This document shows positions 42,691-55,151 of a stretch of DNA of 64,000 nucleotides, piece after piece (position 1 is the stretch's first letter; each line of letters begins with the position of its first letter). The notes beneath the pieces were generated by a model. It had not been told where the DNA came from, ran no database searches, and saw only the letters and a program-made list of their open reading frames with translations. The position numbers were made by a program, and so were the translations under genes. The stretch is taken from NCBI GenBank assembly GCA_026119855.1, contig JAOWBW010000281.1, positions 496,001-560,000 of the forward strand, in the 5' to 3' direction. This stretch comes from Campanula takesimana (lineage: Eukaryota; Streptophyta; Magnoliopsida; Asterales; Campanulaceae).

Positions 42691-43667
42691 TCTTATGAAC
42701 ATGTTCACAAGACTAAAGTTTTATTTTAAGTTTTTCATAAGACTTTGCTCTTATGAATAATAATATGTATTATAAGAATAAAAAAAAACACTTTTTTCAT
42801 TTTTTTAGGAAAGAAAAGGTTAGTCAAACTCGATCAAACTCCTATAACTAATGTATAAGACCAAATTTTCTCTTATAACTGAAGTAGAAAAGTCATTTCT
42901 TCACTTTTTTTTTTCACAAATAAATTAAAAATAATAAAATTTTATTATTCTTGACTATCATATTTGGTGAAACAACAGTCAACTCTGATAACTAATACAT
43001 AAGATATATCCACCTCTTATAATTAAGATATTATAAGAGGAAAAAATGTTCACTTTTTTTCCATTTTTGAGGAAAAAAAATAACATTATCTTATCAAACT
43101 CAGTCAAAGTCCTATAATTGACATATAAGACCAATTGGTCTTATAGGTCTTATAATATGAAAAAAGTTACTCTTATAAGATAAAAAATTGATTTTTAGTC
43201 TTATAAGAATCAATTTTCATATTATAAGAGTAACTTTACTGATCAATACTGTCACAACCATTTCAAATAGAATCTTCATATTGAAAACTGACGATTAATT
43301 TCTCAAATAATTCCCTTTTAAAATTTTAATTCCTAAAGTATCAACCCTCCCAAACTATTTGCAAAAATGTCCATTTCGCTAAAACTCGCTACTACCAATG
43401 GCGAGTTTATTTTTTTTTCCGGTCGAACTCGCCACTACCAGTGGCGAATTTATTGTTCTAATTTTTTTTATTTTTTTTTTGTATTTTACAAAAAATGGCC
43501 GAAAATAATTTCAAATTTAATGAAACTCGCCATTGTTAACGGCGAGTTTGACCGAGTTGACCAAACTCGCTACTACCATTGGCGAGTTCAATTAAATCTT
43601 TATCGAGTATTTTTCCAACAGATATTACTATATATACTTTTGATGTCGTTACATAAACAAGTGTGTG

Positions 43668-43745
43668 TTGTAGCCAAATGGTAAGATTGCAGGTAAATTC
43701 ATAGGAGAACTGTGTACGAAACTTAGGTCTCTAACCTTTTTTTTT
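43668..43745 (+). other. tRNA-like Pol III unit, left arm
   Basis: TAGCCAAATGGT matches the Pol III A box at 11 of 12 positions and is followed about 30 bp later by a B-box relic (GTACGAAACTT) and a long T-run starting at 43738. It is the inverted partner of 44430-44502. This copy has a damaged B box. Confidence 0.5.
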
Positions 43746-44429
43746 TTTTTTTTTTTTTTTCTTTTCTTTTCTAGCAGATCAAGAACTAGTACCAAATCAA
43801 ATCACTGGAACAGATGTGCAAATTTTATAAACTCAAATATTTGAACTTCTGGGTGTTTTGACAAAATCTTGATAACCCCTGGACTTTGAAAATCTTGATA
43901 ACCCCTGGACTTTGAAACAAATGTGCAAATTTTATAAACTCAACACACAGGAAGTGGCAACTTGTAAACTAACTATACAATGGCCCTGCTCTAATCTTAA
44001 CATGGATTGATCGTGTAAAGGTCCCAGGCATAAACTTTTGGTCGAGTAAAAACTGGGTGGTGTCATTGTAAATATATGACAACGCTATACACACCCTAAC
44101 AGCAGATTCCAGCAGTTGGGAATTCAGAATTGGCAAATTTTCATCTCCTAATCACAATCTAGCAGAAACAATTGAAGACATAAGCAGGCAATTAAGCATC
44201 AGATATTGTAAGCAGTACGGATTTTTTCACAATAAAAAAAAAAAAGATTCAATATGGCCACAAGGAAGGCCACATACATCAAGAGTTCACTACACCATCA
44301 TTATCATGAAACAGTGGTCAAAGTAAAAGAGAAAGAAAAGGTTTTGTACACCACTTCATTCTTCAAAGCTCAAAACATGGTGGGTAATACAGCAAAAGGT
44401 AAGACTGTAAGCTCAAAAAAAATAAAGAA

Positions 44430-44502
44430 AAAGGTCAGAGACCTAAGTTTCGAACCCAGGTCTCCTATGAATTTACTTACAATCTTACCATTTGGCTGCA
44501 AC
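44430..44502 (-). other. tRNA-like Pol III unit, right arm
   Basis: On the minus strand: A-box-like AGCCAAATGGT (about 44489-44499), B-box GGTTCGAAAC (44448-44457), then a TTTTT terminator after GACC (44430-44434). A 7-bp stem (GAGACCT...AGGTCTC) surrounds the B box. It looks like the tRNA-derived head of a SINE, not a functional tRNA, since no complete cloverleaf can be drawn. Confidence 0.55.
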
Positions 44503-44939
44503 ACACACTTGTTTATTTAAGGACATCAAAAGTATATATAGTAATATCCATGGGAAAAATACTGATAAAGATTTAATTGAACTCGCCAATGGTAGTAGCG
44601 AGCTTGGTCAACTCGGTCAAACTCGCCGTTAACAATGGCGAGTTTCATTAAATTTGAAATTATTTTCGGCCATTTTTTGTAAAATACAAAAAAAAATAAA
44701 AAAAAAATAGAACAATAAACTCGCCACTGGTAGTGGCGAGCTCGACCGGAAAAAAACTAAACTCGCCATTAGTAGTAGCGAGTTTTAACGAAATGGACAT
44801 TTTTGCAAATAGTTTGGGAGGGTTGATACTTTGGGAATTAAAATTTTAAAAGGGAATTATTTGAGAAAAAGGTCGAAAACTGACTCTGCGAATTAACCAA
44901 AAAAAAAAAACAAACAAACAAACAAACAAACTTTATAGC

Positions 44940-45059
44940 AAAATCAATCACCGCCGGCCTTCTGCCTTCTGATAAACGTAGGTGAGTCCACACTTGCCGA
45001 ACGTCCCGGCGCCGCACTCGGCGTTTGCAGATCTGAAAAAAAAAAAAAAGAACTCACAC

Positions 45060-45097
<38 letters not shown>

Positions 45098-45540
45098 AGA
45101 GTAAAATCTGCAGATCTGAAAAAAAATCGGTCGAATTTGTAGATTTGTACTCAGATCCTTGGAGAAGTCGTGCTCGGAGTCTTGAAGATGCTGGAGGTAG
45201 TTGGCGGCGTTGGGGAGGGCGGCCGGTGTCGGAGAAGAAGAGACGGTGAGAGAGAAGATGAAGAGAGAGAGAGGCGGTGAGGACGAAGGTGTAAGGTCTC
45301 CGGCGGCCAGATCTAGAGAGATCGAAAAAGTGATGACGCCGTAGAAGGAGATCGGAGTGAGAGAATCGGAAGAGGAAAAGTCACCGGAGAAACTGAAGAA
45401 AACCGAAGGCGTCGGCGAAACTGGATGAGATCGTCGGAGACGGAGAAGAACAACGAGGCCCGACGTGGTGGTCATGTTCGCCGGAGAAGATAAAGCGCCG
45501 GCGCCGGTGTGTGTGCGCGTCGTTTGTGTTTTCGTAGAGA
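44940..45540 (-). pseudogene. GC-rich captured gene fragment in Pack-MULE B
   Basis: Much more GC-rich than its surroundings. One minus-strand stretch (about 45031-44950) reads ANAECGAGTFGKCGLTYVYQ followed by KAEGRR, a plausible coding fragment with Cys-Gly-rich character that I cannot assign. A second (45475-45095) is Ser/Pro/Leu-rich, starts MTTTSGLVVLLRLRRSHPVS, and looks like an untranslated leader or transit-peptide region. A GA microsatellite lies between them. It is presumed host DNA picked up by the element. Confidence 0.5.
45064..45092. repeat. (GA)n microsatellite
   Basis: About 14 GA units within the Pack-MULE B cargo. Confidence 0.92.
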
Positions 45541-45747
45541 GAGAGAGAACGCAGAATGGGTGGAGGGAGGGGAGGGGGGGGGTTTGTTTGAGGGGTGGGG
45601 TTATTTTGGGTATTTAGTAACTATATTTGACTGGTCAAAGAAGGCTAGGGGTGGCTAGGGGTGTGAGGGGAATTTGGATCTCGGCCTCTCCTTATGTGTA
45701 ATAAAATCTGGAACTGGGGGCCCTTGAGGAATTTTTCCATATTAAAT

Positions 45748-48008
45748 TGAGTTAGAACTAATCATTATTACATTGGGAATATTTGTGAAACATTATATCT
45801 CAACATGATATCTATTTTTATAACCGCTTAAATCAATACATGTATATATCCATTATCAAATTTATTAACATCAATTATAATTAATACATATATCCATTAT
45901 CATATCTATTAACCATTTGTTATTAATATATATTATGCAAAACCCGAATTAACATGAGTACGCTAAGGGTCATTTGATGGGGAAGCATGGGAGTTCAATA
46001 TTTACCCACTATAGCTGACGTGGCAAGACTATGTTCATTTTCACACACTTTAAAATACTATAATATAAATTTTTGGGGATTGATTTTTCATGATTTCATC
46101 CTTAAATTACTCCCATTAATATTAACTTCTTTTTTGGGATATTTTGTTGTGTACTTAATTTCTTAATTTTTATTGGTTAATTTCGTGATTCTAGCGTATT
46201 TTTTTACCCACTATGATAAAAATAATTAAATCCGCCACCGGTAGTTGGTAATTTTTTTTTGCATCTATGACATAAAAACTATGTATATAATGGATGAATA
46301 TCAAAAGCAAAGATTCACTTTACCAATTGAGGTTAAGTTTACTTTATTGTTTTACTGGAATGTCATCCCCTTTTATTGTTTTTTTTTTTTTTTTTTTCAA
46401 ATTTAAATTATAAATAGTTTGAATTTTCAGTTTTGACTTGGCCAAAGAATAAAATCCCCACATTTCATTAACATGTTAAACTAAAATGTTTAATTTTATG
46501 TCAACAAAATTTGAATTTTGAGTTGATGTGATTTAATTATAATTTTGCATTTCACAATAGTGATGACTTTAAATTTAAACTTTATTTAATGCGATAATGA
46601 AGTACTAAATAGGATAAAAAACATGTATCAATTCAACTATTTTACTAAATCTTTCATACAGTTATTAAGTTGCTTTAAGACTTGTAACTCGTTTTGAAGG
46701 GTCTTAAAGCCCCTAAGGCAACTCGTGGTTATGACCTTGTTGGCATAATACTAACAACTTTAACCCTCTCCCTTAAATTTGTGGTGATATGCTTGAATCC
46801 AAAAGCGTACTTGGGCTTCTAAACGACACTTAAAACCCGTCAACAATACGGGGGGTCATCTGCCCCAAAAGGGGCCAATTCGTGATCGTTTATAGTGACT
46901 TCCTCTTTATGGTTGGTTAATCAACGACTTGATATGCTTAGGTAGTATGCATGTATTGATGGGGTCATTCATAACGAATTCCTTCATGTGGATGGTTGGC
47001 GAGCGACATGATATATTCAGATAGTATGCGTGTAATAATCAGGTAGATCCTCAATCTCACCCTTAACAACCTTGTGCTCTTGTAAGAGTTCGATGTGAGA
47101 CCACGACTTCACATTCCCCGTCACTTTTAAAGTTAGTAAACATCAAACATTAATTATGAGAATGATACTTAATCTGACACCAAAACCGTCTTTATGACAC
47201 AAATAACAAATCAACTATTTTCACACTCCACTAACTCACCACCTGACATGGTGAACCACTCATCAACTACCACGTATCCAGCAACTTATGCTTATGACAT
47301 CATTTTGGAGTATATATACTATTTACACCCTCCTCATTACGTATCAACAGGTAAGTCTTAATTACACTATGTTCTCTACATCTCTCACTTTTATTAAATC
47401 ATCAAGTCTGTCTTATTACACATTAGTGTTCTCTATATCTCTCACTTGTTATTAAATACACATTTAACCGCCATACTTACTCTTACGCCGGATGCTCATA
47501 ACGAGACATCCCCAGATCATAGCTCACGGTCCTCTCTAGTTCTCAGGTGGCTTAAAAAGGACGTGCGTGTATCTATCACGTACAACGCTAAACAACAACA
47601 AGAAGTGGTAAGCCATCTTCTATTGGCAGCATCAACTGGCTATGTTCATGGGCGACAAATTGGACCAATGGGTGGGAAGACTACGATGAGAGGGGGATGT
47701 ATAAAGAGTTGGAGGGACAATTTGGTGGGGGAATAAGGAGAGGGTAGGCAAGGGTCGGGGGCAATTATAGAAAGGAGGATGTAAAAAGGGGAGGGAACAA
47801 AATTCGATGGCGTGGAATGGGGCGGTGTTTGAGGGGGAAGAAGAAGATAAGAGAGTTGAAGAAGGTGGTGGCTATGGATGTTATGATGGAGAAGAATGTG
47901 GAGAGGTAGGGAAAAAGAATGGGTTGGGGAAGAAAGGGTTAGGGTATATGGGAAATATTTTAGTTTGGGGGTGAACTCATAAGAACAAGTAAATAATTAC
48001 ACAATACA
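45748..48008. other. Intergenic DNA upstream of the SKP1-like gene
   Basis: Mostly AT-rich. Holds two diverged ~78-bp repeats (46901-46956 and 46979-47034, sharing GATATG/GATATA and AGTATGC), two ~56-bp repeats around GTTCTCTA...TCTCTCACTT (47364-47457), and a strongly purine-rich stretch at 47690-47950. The open frame at 47446-47736 has no family resemblance. No gene is recognised. Confidence 0.5.
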
Positions 48009-48010
48009 TA

Positions 48011-48245
48011 CTCCCTCCGTTTTATTTTAAGAGTAAAAAAATGAGTGAGTTCAAGAATTAAAGAAAAGGTGATGTGTTGTGAGTGTTGATAGTTAGGTAG
48101 GAGAGAGAAAGTGGGGTTAAGAAGAGTTAGTGGATAATTATTGTGAGTATGACATATAGGACCTACTTACCATTTTAAGATTTTGACTCTTAAAATAGGA
48201 CGCATTTTAAGGAAATTTTTTATTCTTAAAATGGGCCGGAGGGAG
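48011..48245. mobile_element. Stowaway-type MITE in the SKP1-like promoter
   Basis: CTCCCTCCGTTTTATTTTAA at the left and TTCTTAAAATGGGCCGGAGG at the right are inverted repeats flanked by TA. It ends about 30 bp upstream of the presumed TATA box, so it forms most of the proximal promoter. Confidence 0.82.
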
Positions 48246-48275
48246 TAAATAACAGTATACGAGTAGACATATACG

Positions 48276-48283
48276 TATAAAAA
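48276..48283 (+). promoter_or_regulatory. Presumed TATA box of the SKP1-like gene
   Basis: TATAAAAA lies 25-30 bp upstream of the pyrimidine-rich start of the likely leader exon (about 48305). Confidence 0.5.
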
Positions 48284-48304
48284 CAAAAATCTTTTTCCCC
48301 TCAT

Positions 48305-48395
48305 TTCCGAATTCCAAACCCTCCCTCTCTTTCTCTCCTCTTTATCCATTTCTCCGTCGCTTAACCGCCAAAACTTCTCAGAAATTCAAAACCAG
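48305..48395 (+). other. ASK21: 5' untranslated exon 1 of the SKP1-like gene (predicted)
   Basis: A CT-rich leader-like stretch ending at a splice donor, CCAG^GTACAT. It has no ATG in frame with the protein. The transcription start is inferred from the TATA box. The long first intron then runs to 49574. Confidence 0.5.
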
Positions 48396-49574
48396 GTACA
48401 TCAATGGCGTCTTTCGTTTATTCTATACCTGTATTCATTTACACATTATGTGTATCTATGCATGCTAAGTTGAGAATCAGTGTTCGTGAATCTTAATTTT
48501 GTTCTTTGGATTAAAAATTGGTGGATTGGAGGTAGGGTTTCTAGCTGAACTTTTGTTCGATCGTTGGATTAGATTTTATCGTTCTGTAATTTTATTTCTT
48601 GTTGAAAATAGGTTTGCCTTCGTTTGTGGTAGAGTGGATGATATGCATGTTGGAAATTATTAGGGTTTCTGTTCAAATGCCGACTGATTTTTTTTTTTTT
48701 TAATTCCATTGTGCCTTTTGTTTTGATTTTTTATTTCGGGAATATAATGTCTTCTAGGTGAAACTTTTTTTCTTTCTTAAATTTATTTTCTTGAGAAATG
48801 AATGTTTGAGCAGATGGGGTTCATTAGTCTAGGAGTTTATGACACTTGGTAGCTGAGCAGGAATTAACAAACCTGCTCTTTAGGTTGAATTCGTGGAAAG
48901 CAATACGTTGGAGAGGTAAGAAATGGTTTGTTAGGTCATATAGAAGGGTGTAGGGCGTTGACAATGGCTATGGCTTTTGGTTGTTTTGAGTAGTAAAAGA
49001 GGATTGAGCTGGTGAAATTATTTAGTGGCCCATCTGACTGTCGATTGCAGACTTACGGAATTATGGAAATGAAGCTGATAATAGAAAGGGCCATGGAATT
49101 GTCCAATAGTTTGCCATAAATATAGATGGAATAATTGAAAGGATGACCAAATAAAGTAGACGTAGCTTTAGTGACGACTTCCCCCAAATTTGCTTCTTGG
49201 ATCAGTAACTGGGAAAAAAATAGAATTATCAGAAAGTCTTAAAGTGGAAAAAGTAACTAGGATTTGTACATTTATAACTTACCAAAAAAAAAAAAAAGGA
49301 ATGATAAAGATTGCTAGCTGACTAAGTGTTCGGCATGTGTTTCTGCATCGTCTGGATGTTCTAGAAAAAGAAGCTCATAAATTTTCCATTTCAAAACATT
49401 ATCAAATTAACGCTGTGTAACTCATTACTCATTAACTCTGGCTTCATATAACAAAAGATTTTGGCTTGTATCAGAGAGTATAGTGCAATTAAAATCTTAT
49501 ACTCACCCATTAAACAAGGAACGGATGCTATCTTTTGATTCGGTTGTCTCAAATAATTCTGTCTCAAACTGCAG

Positions 49575-49662
49575 GTCAAACTTGAAAGTTCTTCATCTGC
49601 TCGTTTTCAGTTGCTCTCCTGAATTGTTTTATATGTCAGAACCAGAAATGATCAAACATGAG
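49575..49662 (+). CDS. ASK21: SKP1-like exon 2 (start codon exon)
   Basis: Acceptor CTGCAG^GTCAAA, donor GAG^GTAACC. Carries the presumed start ATG at 49633 (MSEPEMIKHE). The start was chosen because it joins in frame to exon 3 and gives the short N-terminus of the family. The first 58 bases are leader. Confidence 0.75.
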
Positions 49663-52600
49663 GTAACCTGATTGTCTTATAAATTTCTTGCTAGGAGCGT
49701 TGCAACTCTTATTATGCTTGCGGTATATTTGGTTTTCATGCCCTTTATCTATAGAAAAGTTTCAAGGATAGTTTTTTGCTGTACCATATGGAGTTGATTA
49801 GTCAACTTATGTATGCCACCTTCATTTGCATTTTGTTTTCTCTTTCCTGTTTATCATAAGAATTGCCTATGCACTTTCACTTGCCATTTTACCAATTGGT
49901 TTTAATCAATACAGGTGTAGAAGCTTATTGATTTTGGAACACTTATTAAAAACTATAATCTCAGACAAGTTAAACCAAAAATATTTATTACTGAAAACTT
50001 GCTAATATGTACTTCGTACATGATCTCTACTACAAACCGTTTCATTGTATCTGGAGTCTTAGATTCGGCATCATGAGATTTAGACAAACAAATAGTTGGT
50101 ATATAGGATTAAGGTGGTAAAGCGCTTTTCAGCTGCCAATGAAAAAAATTGATTTTTCCAGATGAATAGGTTTGTCAGTAGTCGAATAAAATGGTTATTC
50201 AAATACAAAGGTGATAAATTAGAGCAAGATATCAAATTTTATACCCTGCTGAGACTTGAGCATCCTATGCTTCCATATTTATTATTTTAATCCTTAAGTA
50301 TAGCGTTCTTTGTTATCATTGACCGAGTTCATTATCTTTGTTACTCTTTCCATCTCATTAGGTGATGTATTTGCCTTCTTGATTCGGCAAAGCTAACACG
50401 TGCCTGGTTCTAACTTTTAAGGAAAGTCAATTAATGAACACTCTTTAGTAAAGCATTTTCACAAGTTCTAACAACACTAGGGTACTGTTGAGCCAAGGTC
50501 TCTTAAGTTAATGCGCTTTTAGAAGGAATTTTGCTCTGTACCCCCTTAATGGCGTATTTAACCTAGCCCTCTATTTTGTCCTTATACAAAGAGAGTCATG
50601 ATTCAAAGATGATCACATTTAAGAAATTTATGAAGTTATGGGTAAGGGATTGTCTGGAAGTGAGATATGGCTCGATTATTGGTGCACGCAGGATATTTAA
50701 GCCATCCATATCAATCCTGCTTCTGGTTGGTGTGAAAAAGTATGCTAATGTGGTAGATTGCCACATGCGGTAGAGTGTTATGAAGTCCATATTTAGATAC
50801 TACCTCCATCCCAAAATGATCTTTCCACTTTTTTTTTTGTTGTTGCAGTTATTACGAATGAATTTTGAGCAATAATTTTAGGTTGATGATTTAATTATAC
50901 TAATGAAAATCTTAAACTTGTTAATGATACACCATCAGCAATACTATTAATAACAAGTTTTAGATTTTCATGACGATTAGTAAATTAATCTAAAATTATT
51001 GCTCAAAGTTTATTCATAGTAACAACAAAATAGTGGGAAGATCATTTTGGGATAGAGGGAGAAATATTGAAGGCTCAAGGTTAAATAGTTTAGGAATTGG
51101 TAAATACAGGATGTAGAGGAGAGGTGAATTGAAATGCAAACCCCAAAGCAGCAGGATACCAGTCACTGATTTTTTTTTTAGGATGTCAAAGTCCCGAGGT
51201 AGCTTCTTTTGAAAATAAAGTGGTGCTCTTTACTGGGACAACTGCCTCTGCTTGGTAGGCTACACCATGAGCAAAAGAGGAAATTTCCTGGGTGAGCTTG
51301 TGATGCATGTGTAAATAGTACTACCTCCGTCCCAAAATGAACTTTCAAAGAAATTTCAATTTTGCTCTTGATCAAGAGCAAATTTTGATATCTTTTTGGA
51401 TAGTCATTTTTGGACGGAGGGAGTATGAAGGTATGGTTAAGCATCTATTTTGCGTTGTGAGGTGGCTTAGGAGATCGGGGGCATCATCAACCACATCATG
51501 TTTGCAAATGGCTGGGGAATTCCATGCTTGGTAGAAAGCTCATGCATCCTTTCTTAGGTTTTTTTAATGGATAAGCTTGATTGTGAAGGTGGTTGACTGC
51601 TTTGAGCCGCTGTATCAAGCTGATTTCGGGAATGTGCGTACTCTGATGTGTTCTGACGGGGTGACGTTGTTTGGTCTAAGGATCTAACTCTAAATCCGTT
51701 TTATTTTGGGGCCCATGAAACTTTGTTAGATTTTAGGAAAAAATGCACCAAACATCAACCAACTATGGACCTCGTGTAGATTTGATCACTCAACTATATC
51801 TTGCTGCATTTTAACCACTAAACTATCTTTTGTTGCATTTTAAACACTAAACTATTTCTTGTTGCACTTTAAACACTAAACTATGTTTTTGTTGCATCCA
51901 TGGTCACTCAAGCGTAACACCATTAATATTTTGACGTTAAGTTGGGGTAAAAATTCATGTGGTTGAGGGGGTTTGACTTGTCCCCTCCTCCTCCTCCCCC
52001 TCCCCTCCTCCTTTTTCCCCCTCTTATCCCACTTATTTAATTTTTTGTTTATTTATTTTCTTTTAAATTACTTTTTTTTTCTCTTTTAATTTTCTTATTT
52101 TTCTAGTCTCTCATATATTTTTTCTTATTTCCTTTTCATTTTTATTCATTTTCTCCTATATAATATATATATATATATATATATTCTTTATTATTAAGTA
52201 TTATTTTTTCTTATTTCCTTTTCATTTTTATTAATTTTAAATTACTTTTTTTTTTCCTCGCATCATCTATATTACATACGAGGATTTATGTTAGCCGACC
52301 CAAATCATTGTGGGACTAAGGATTTGTTGTTGTTGTTAAGTTGTGGTACTAAGGATGTGTAAATAGTAGAATCACTATCTTGCTTAAGAGAAGAATGCGA
52401 TAAAAATGAAGAGGGATTGGTGTGAGGAGGAAAGAGATAACAGGCAAATGAATCAATTATTATGTCAATTCCACATTCAAATCATGTATTGGGATTGTTG
52501 TCATCCTAGACATAGATTTGTCATTGAAAATAGATTCAAATGACTACAGCCATCATAGGAGATTTGCCAATTATCAATACACAATTGACATGGATAGAAC

Positions 52601-55120
52601 TGAGATCATAATTGAGGGAGAAGAAGAGACAATTGAATAAATAAGTTGCATAATTGAAATGACATTATAAAGATAATGGGATATGTTGACCTTAGACATC
52701 GAATTGTCATTGAAAGTGGTACTTAGCTTATTGCTTTGAATTATGTCTAGAGTTGCATCTAGGTTGAAGAACTAGGGTTTTGATATTACAAATTTGAGGC
52801 TTTTGTACAAACTGAAGGTTTTTGCCAAAATGTTGATGTCAAGTTGAAATTAGGAGTGTTTAAAGCTAAGGTGCTCGGACTCTTTGGTTTACCTCACCGG
52901 TCTCGTCTCGACAAGACTAAAATACGAGTGTCCTACACGGGTATAGCGTGGTAAATCAAAGAGTCCGAGCATCAGAGGTTTAAAGCACAGGTCAAAATTG
53001 TGAAATTGTGATTTTGCTATTATTTGGACTCTTATGCGTTCTGCTGCGAACGCAGCCGCTGATTTTTTGCATTTAACATGTGTATATTTGCATTTGGTAC
53101 ATGTATAAAGCATAATGATCATACATATAGCATATTGTTATTGATTGATTTGACATAAATGGTAACACACCTGTGCTGTGTTTATCTGCAGGTCGATGAT
53201 GATTCTTTGTGTTCTCGCGGCTCGCCTAAGCAGGCATATGAGGCATGGAAGGCTTTGCCTGAGGGGCCTAGGGACTTGGTGATTGCTACCGGGCTAAACG
53301 TGTTCTTCGATGGCCTTGAGGGGATAGAGTCAATGCTGAAGAGTGGGAACCTGATCCGGGCCCTTAGAGAGTATTGGTGGGATACGACCCACACTTTCCA
53401 CTTGAGCTTTGGAGAGGTGACAGTGACGCCTACTGACTTCATGGCGTTGACAGGATTGTCGTTTGAGGGTGTGCCCCTGTACTGGGACGACTCTCTGATC
53501 GGTGATGATGCCAGAATCCGAGCATTGCTGGGATTTTCTCTTAAAGGTATTCGCCGAGGGTACGCGGTCAAGGTGAAACACCTCCGTTCTAGGTACGATG
53601 CTTTGCTTGCGACGTATTTCCCAAATCCAGACCTTGATGAGCAGGTAGCAAGGACATTCCTCTGGTATGGTTTGTCGCAGACTATTTTTGCTGATAACGG
53701 TACTAATGCGAAGATATCTCTCCTGGGAGCTCTTGCGGATCTTACAGCGGTAGGTGGCATTGCTTGGGGCGCTGCTGGTCTGGCAGAGATGTACTGGGCA
53801 CTGGATCATTGCTGCCGTAGTTTGACGGCCACTTTAGACTGTTTCCAGTTTGCCTTTGAGGTATAGTTTCTTTTGTTTTTCCAGTTTAATGCCACCTTCA
53901 TTTTTTTACCATTTTCTCATTAATTCTGTGCTGCTCTGTTTTGCAGGCTTGGGCATATGAGATTTTGGGTCTCAACCGCTTCACTACTGTTGTTGATAGG
54001 GGGACGTATCCTGCTATGCTCCGTTGGGTGCCTGCTAAGAGGCGCAGAATTGGGAGGAACCGCATGTCTTATGATTACGTTGAACTGAAGACCATCTTGA
54101 ATGGAGGCTACCATGGGGATCGGTATAACATGTTCCCGTGGGTACAGATCAAGAGTCACCTAGCTGGGGCTGAGGTTGTGACTGCGCAGAGGAAATTGCT
54201 GGTAGGGCTTATTGGGGATGCCATGTATCTGGGGGAGAGGGTGTGTAGGCAACACTCTGAGGTTAGCGTCCCTCGTGTACCACATGACCCTCCGCGTTAC
54301 ATGATGGAGCCAGATCGCTTGCTGGGGAGAGATGCCTTGTTAGCTGGGATATCAGCTCAGGAGTTTATTGTTATGGGCGCAGACTATGACACCTTTGTTG
54401 CGGAGAGGATACGTGGTCCCTGGTTGATGGAGGAAGAGGCTGCTGACGATGCTGAGATTTATTGTCCTGTGATTGATCAGCGCACATATCAGCATCTCGA
54501 TAATTATCTCAATATTAGAGAGTCTGAGGTCCCTGGTGTGCTACTCGATCGCTATCGCCCTTCGCCGACGGCTACATCTGTATGACTCTCTCTCTCTCTC
54601 TCTCTCTCTTCTGTTTGCATTTTCCCGTTGGTTGTCATATCTGTCATTGACGAGATTCTCTTAGGCAATCAATAGGGAGTTTGCCCATTGGATCCAAGTA
54701 TGTCAGATTCATCAGAGTAATTAGAACAACAATCAATTAATGGAATGATAATAGATCTAACAAATAGACAAAGAATTCATCAAATTAACTATAAGTAAGA
54801 GAGATAAAGAGACTGAGTTAGAGTGTACCAACATTTGGATGAGGAGAGATTCAGGTTAATGTAGAATTCCCCTAGCCTCTATCAACAATTGCCCTAGGTT
54901 GATGTAGAGACTTGAATGATCCCTTGAATCTTCAAGACTTGAATTTACTTTTGTTGATTAGGGTTGAACTAGGAGAGGGATTAGGTTTAATTTGGAGAGA
55001 GAGAGAGAGAGAGAGTGAGTGAGTGAGAGAGAGTATTGCAAGGATAGCAATTTAGCAGGGTTTCCCGTATGGTTTTTGGATATCAAAAGCAAAGCTGGTA
55101 TAGAAGGCCTCTATTATTAA

Positions 55121-55151
<31 letters not shown>

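Larger units (their letters stand above)
43293..44874. mobile_element. Long-TIR MULE nested in Pack-MULE B
   Basis: Flanked by the perfect 10-bp duplication GAAAACTGAC (43283-43292 and 44875-44884). Arms of more than 300 bp are inverted copies, from TTTCTCAAATAATTCCC at the tips through CTCGCCACTACC-type motifs to a tRNA-like segment. Length 1,582 bp. The centre (about 43760-44400) is unique with no transposase. The only open frame that runs across it has no family resemblance. Confidence 0.86.
41568..45738 (-). mobile_element. Pack-MULE B, relative of Pack-MULE A
   Basis: A 4,171-bp element flanked by a perfect 9-bp duplication, ATATTAAAT (41559-41567 and 45739-45747). The tips GGGCTTTGGACTCTAAGGCC and, from the other end, GGAAAAATTCCTCAAGGGCC match those of 9397-11792 in inverted orientation. 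It shares the TTTGACC tandem array but not the CPOX exon. Instead it has a different GC-rich cargo (44940-45540) and a nested MULE (43293-44874). No transposase. Confidence 0.86.

Noticed and set aside
44430..44502. Functional tRNA gene
   Set aside because: A and B boxes are present, but no full cloverleaf or acceptor stem can be drawn, so a SINE/tRNA-derived relic is the better reading.
47446..47736. 96-codon frame upstream of the SKP1-like gene
   Set aside because: No domain resemblance, low-complexity purine-rich 3' part, and no splice or promoter support.
53182..53760. Long minus-strand frames opposite the plant mobile domain exon
   Set aside because: They are antisense shadows of the well-supported plus-strand PMD frame.
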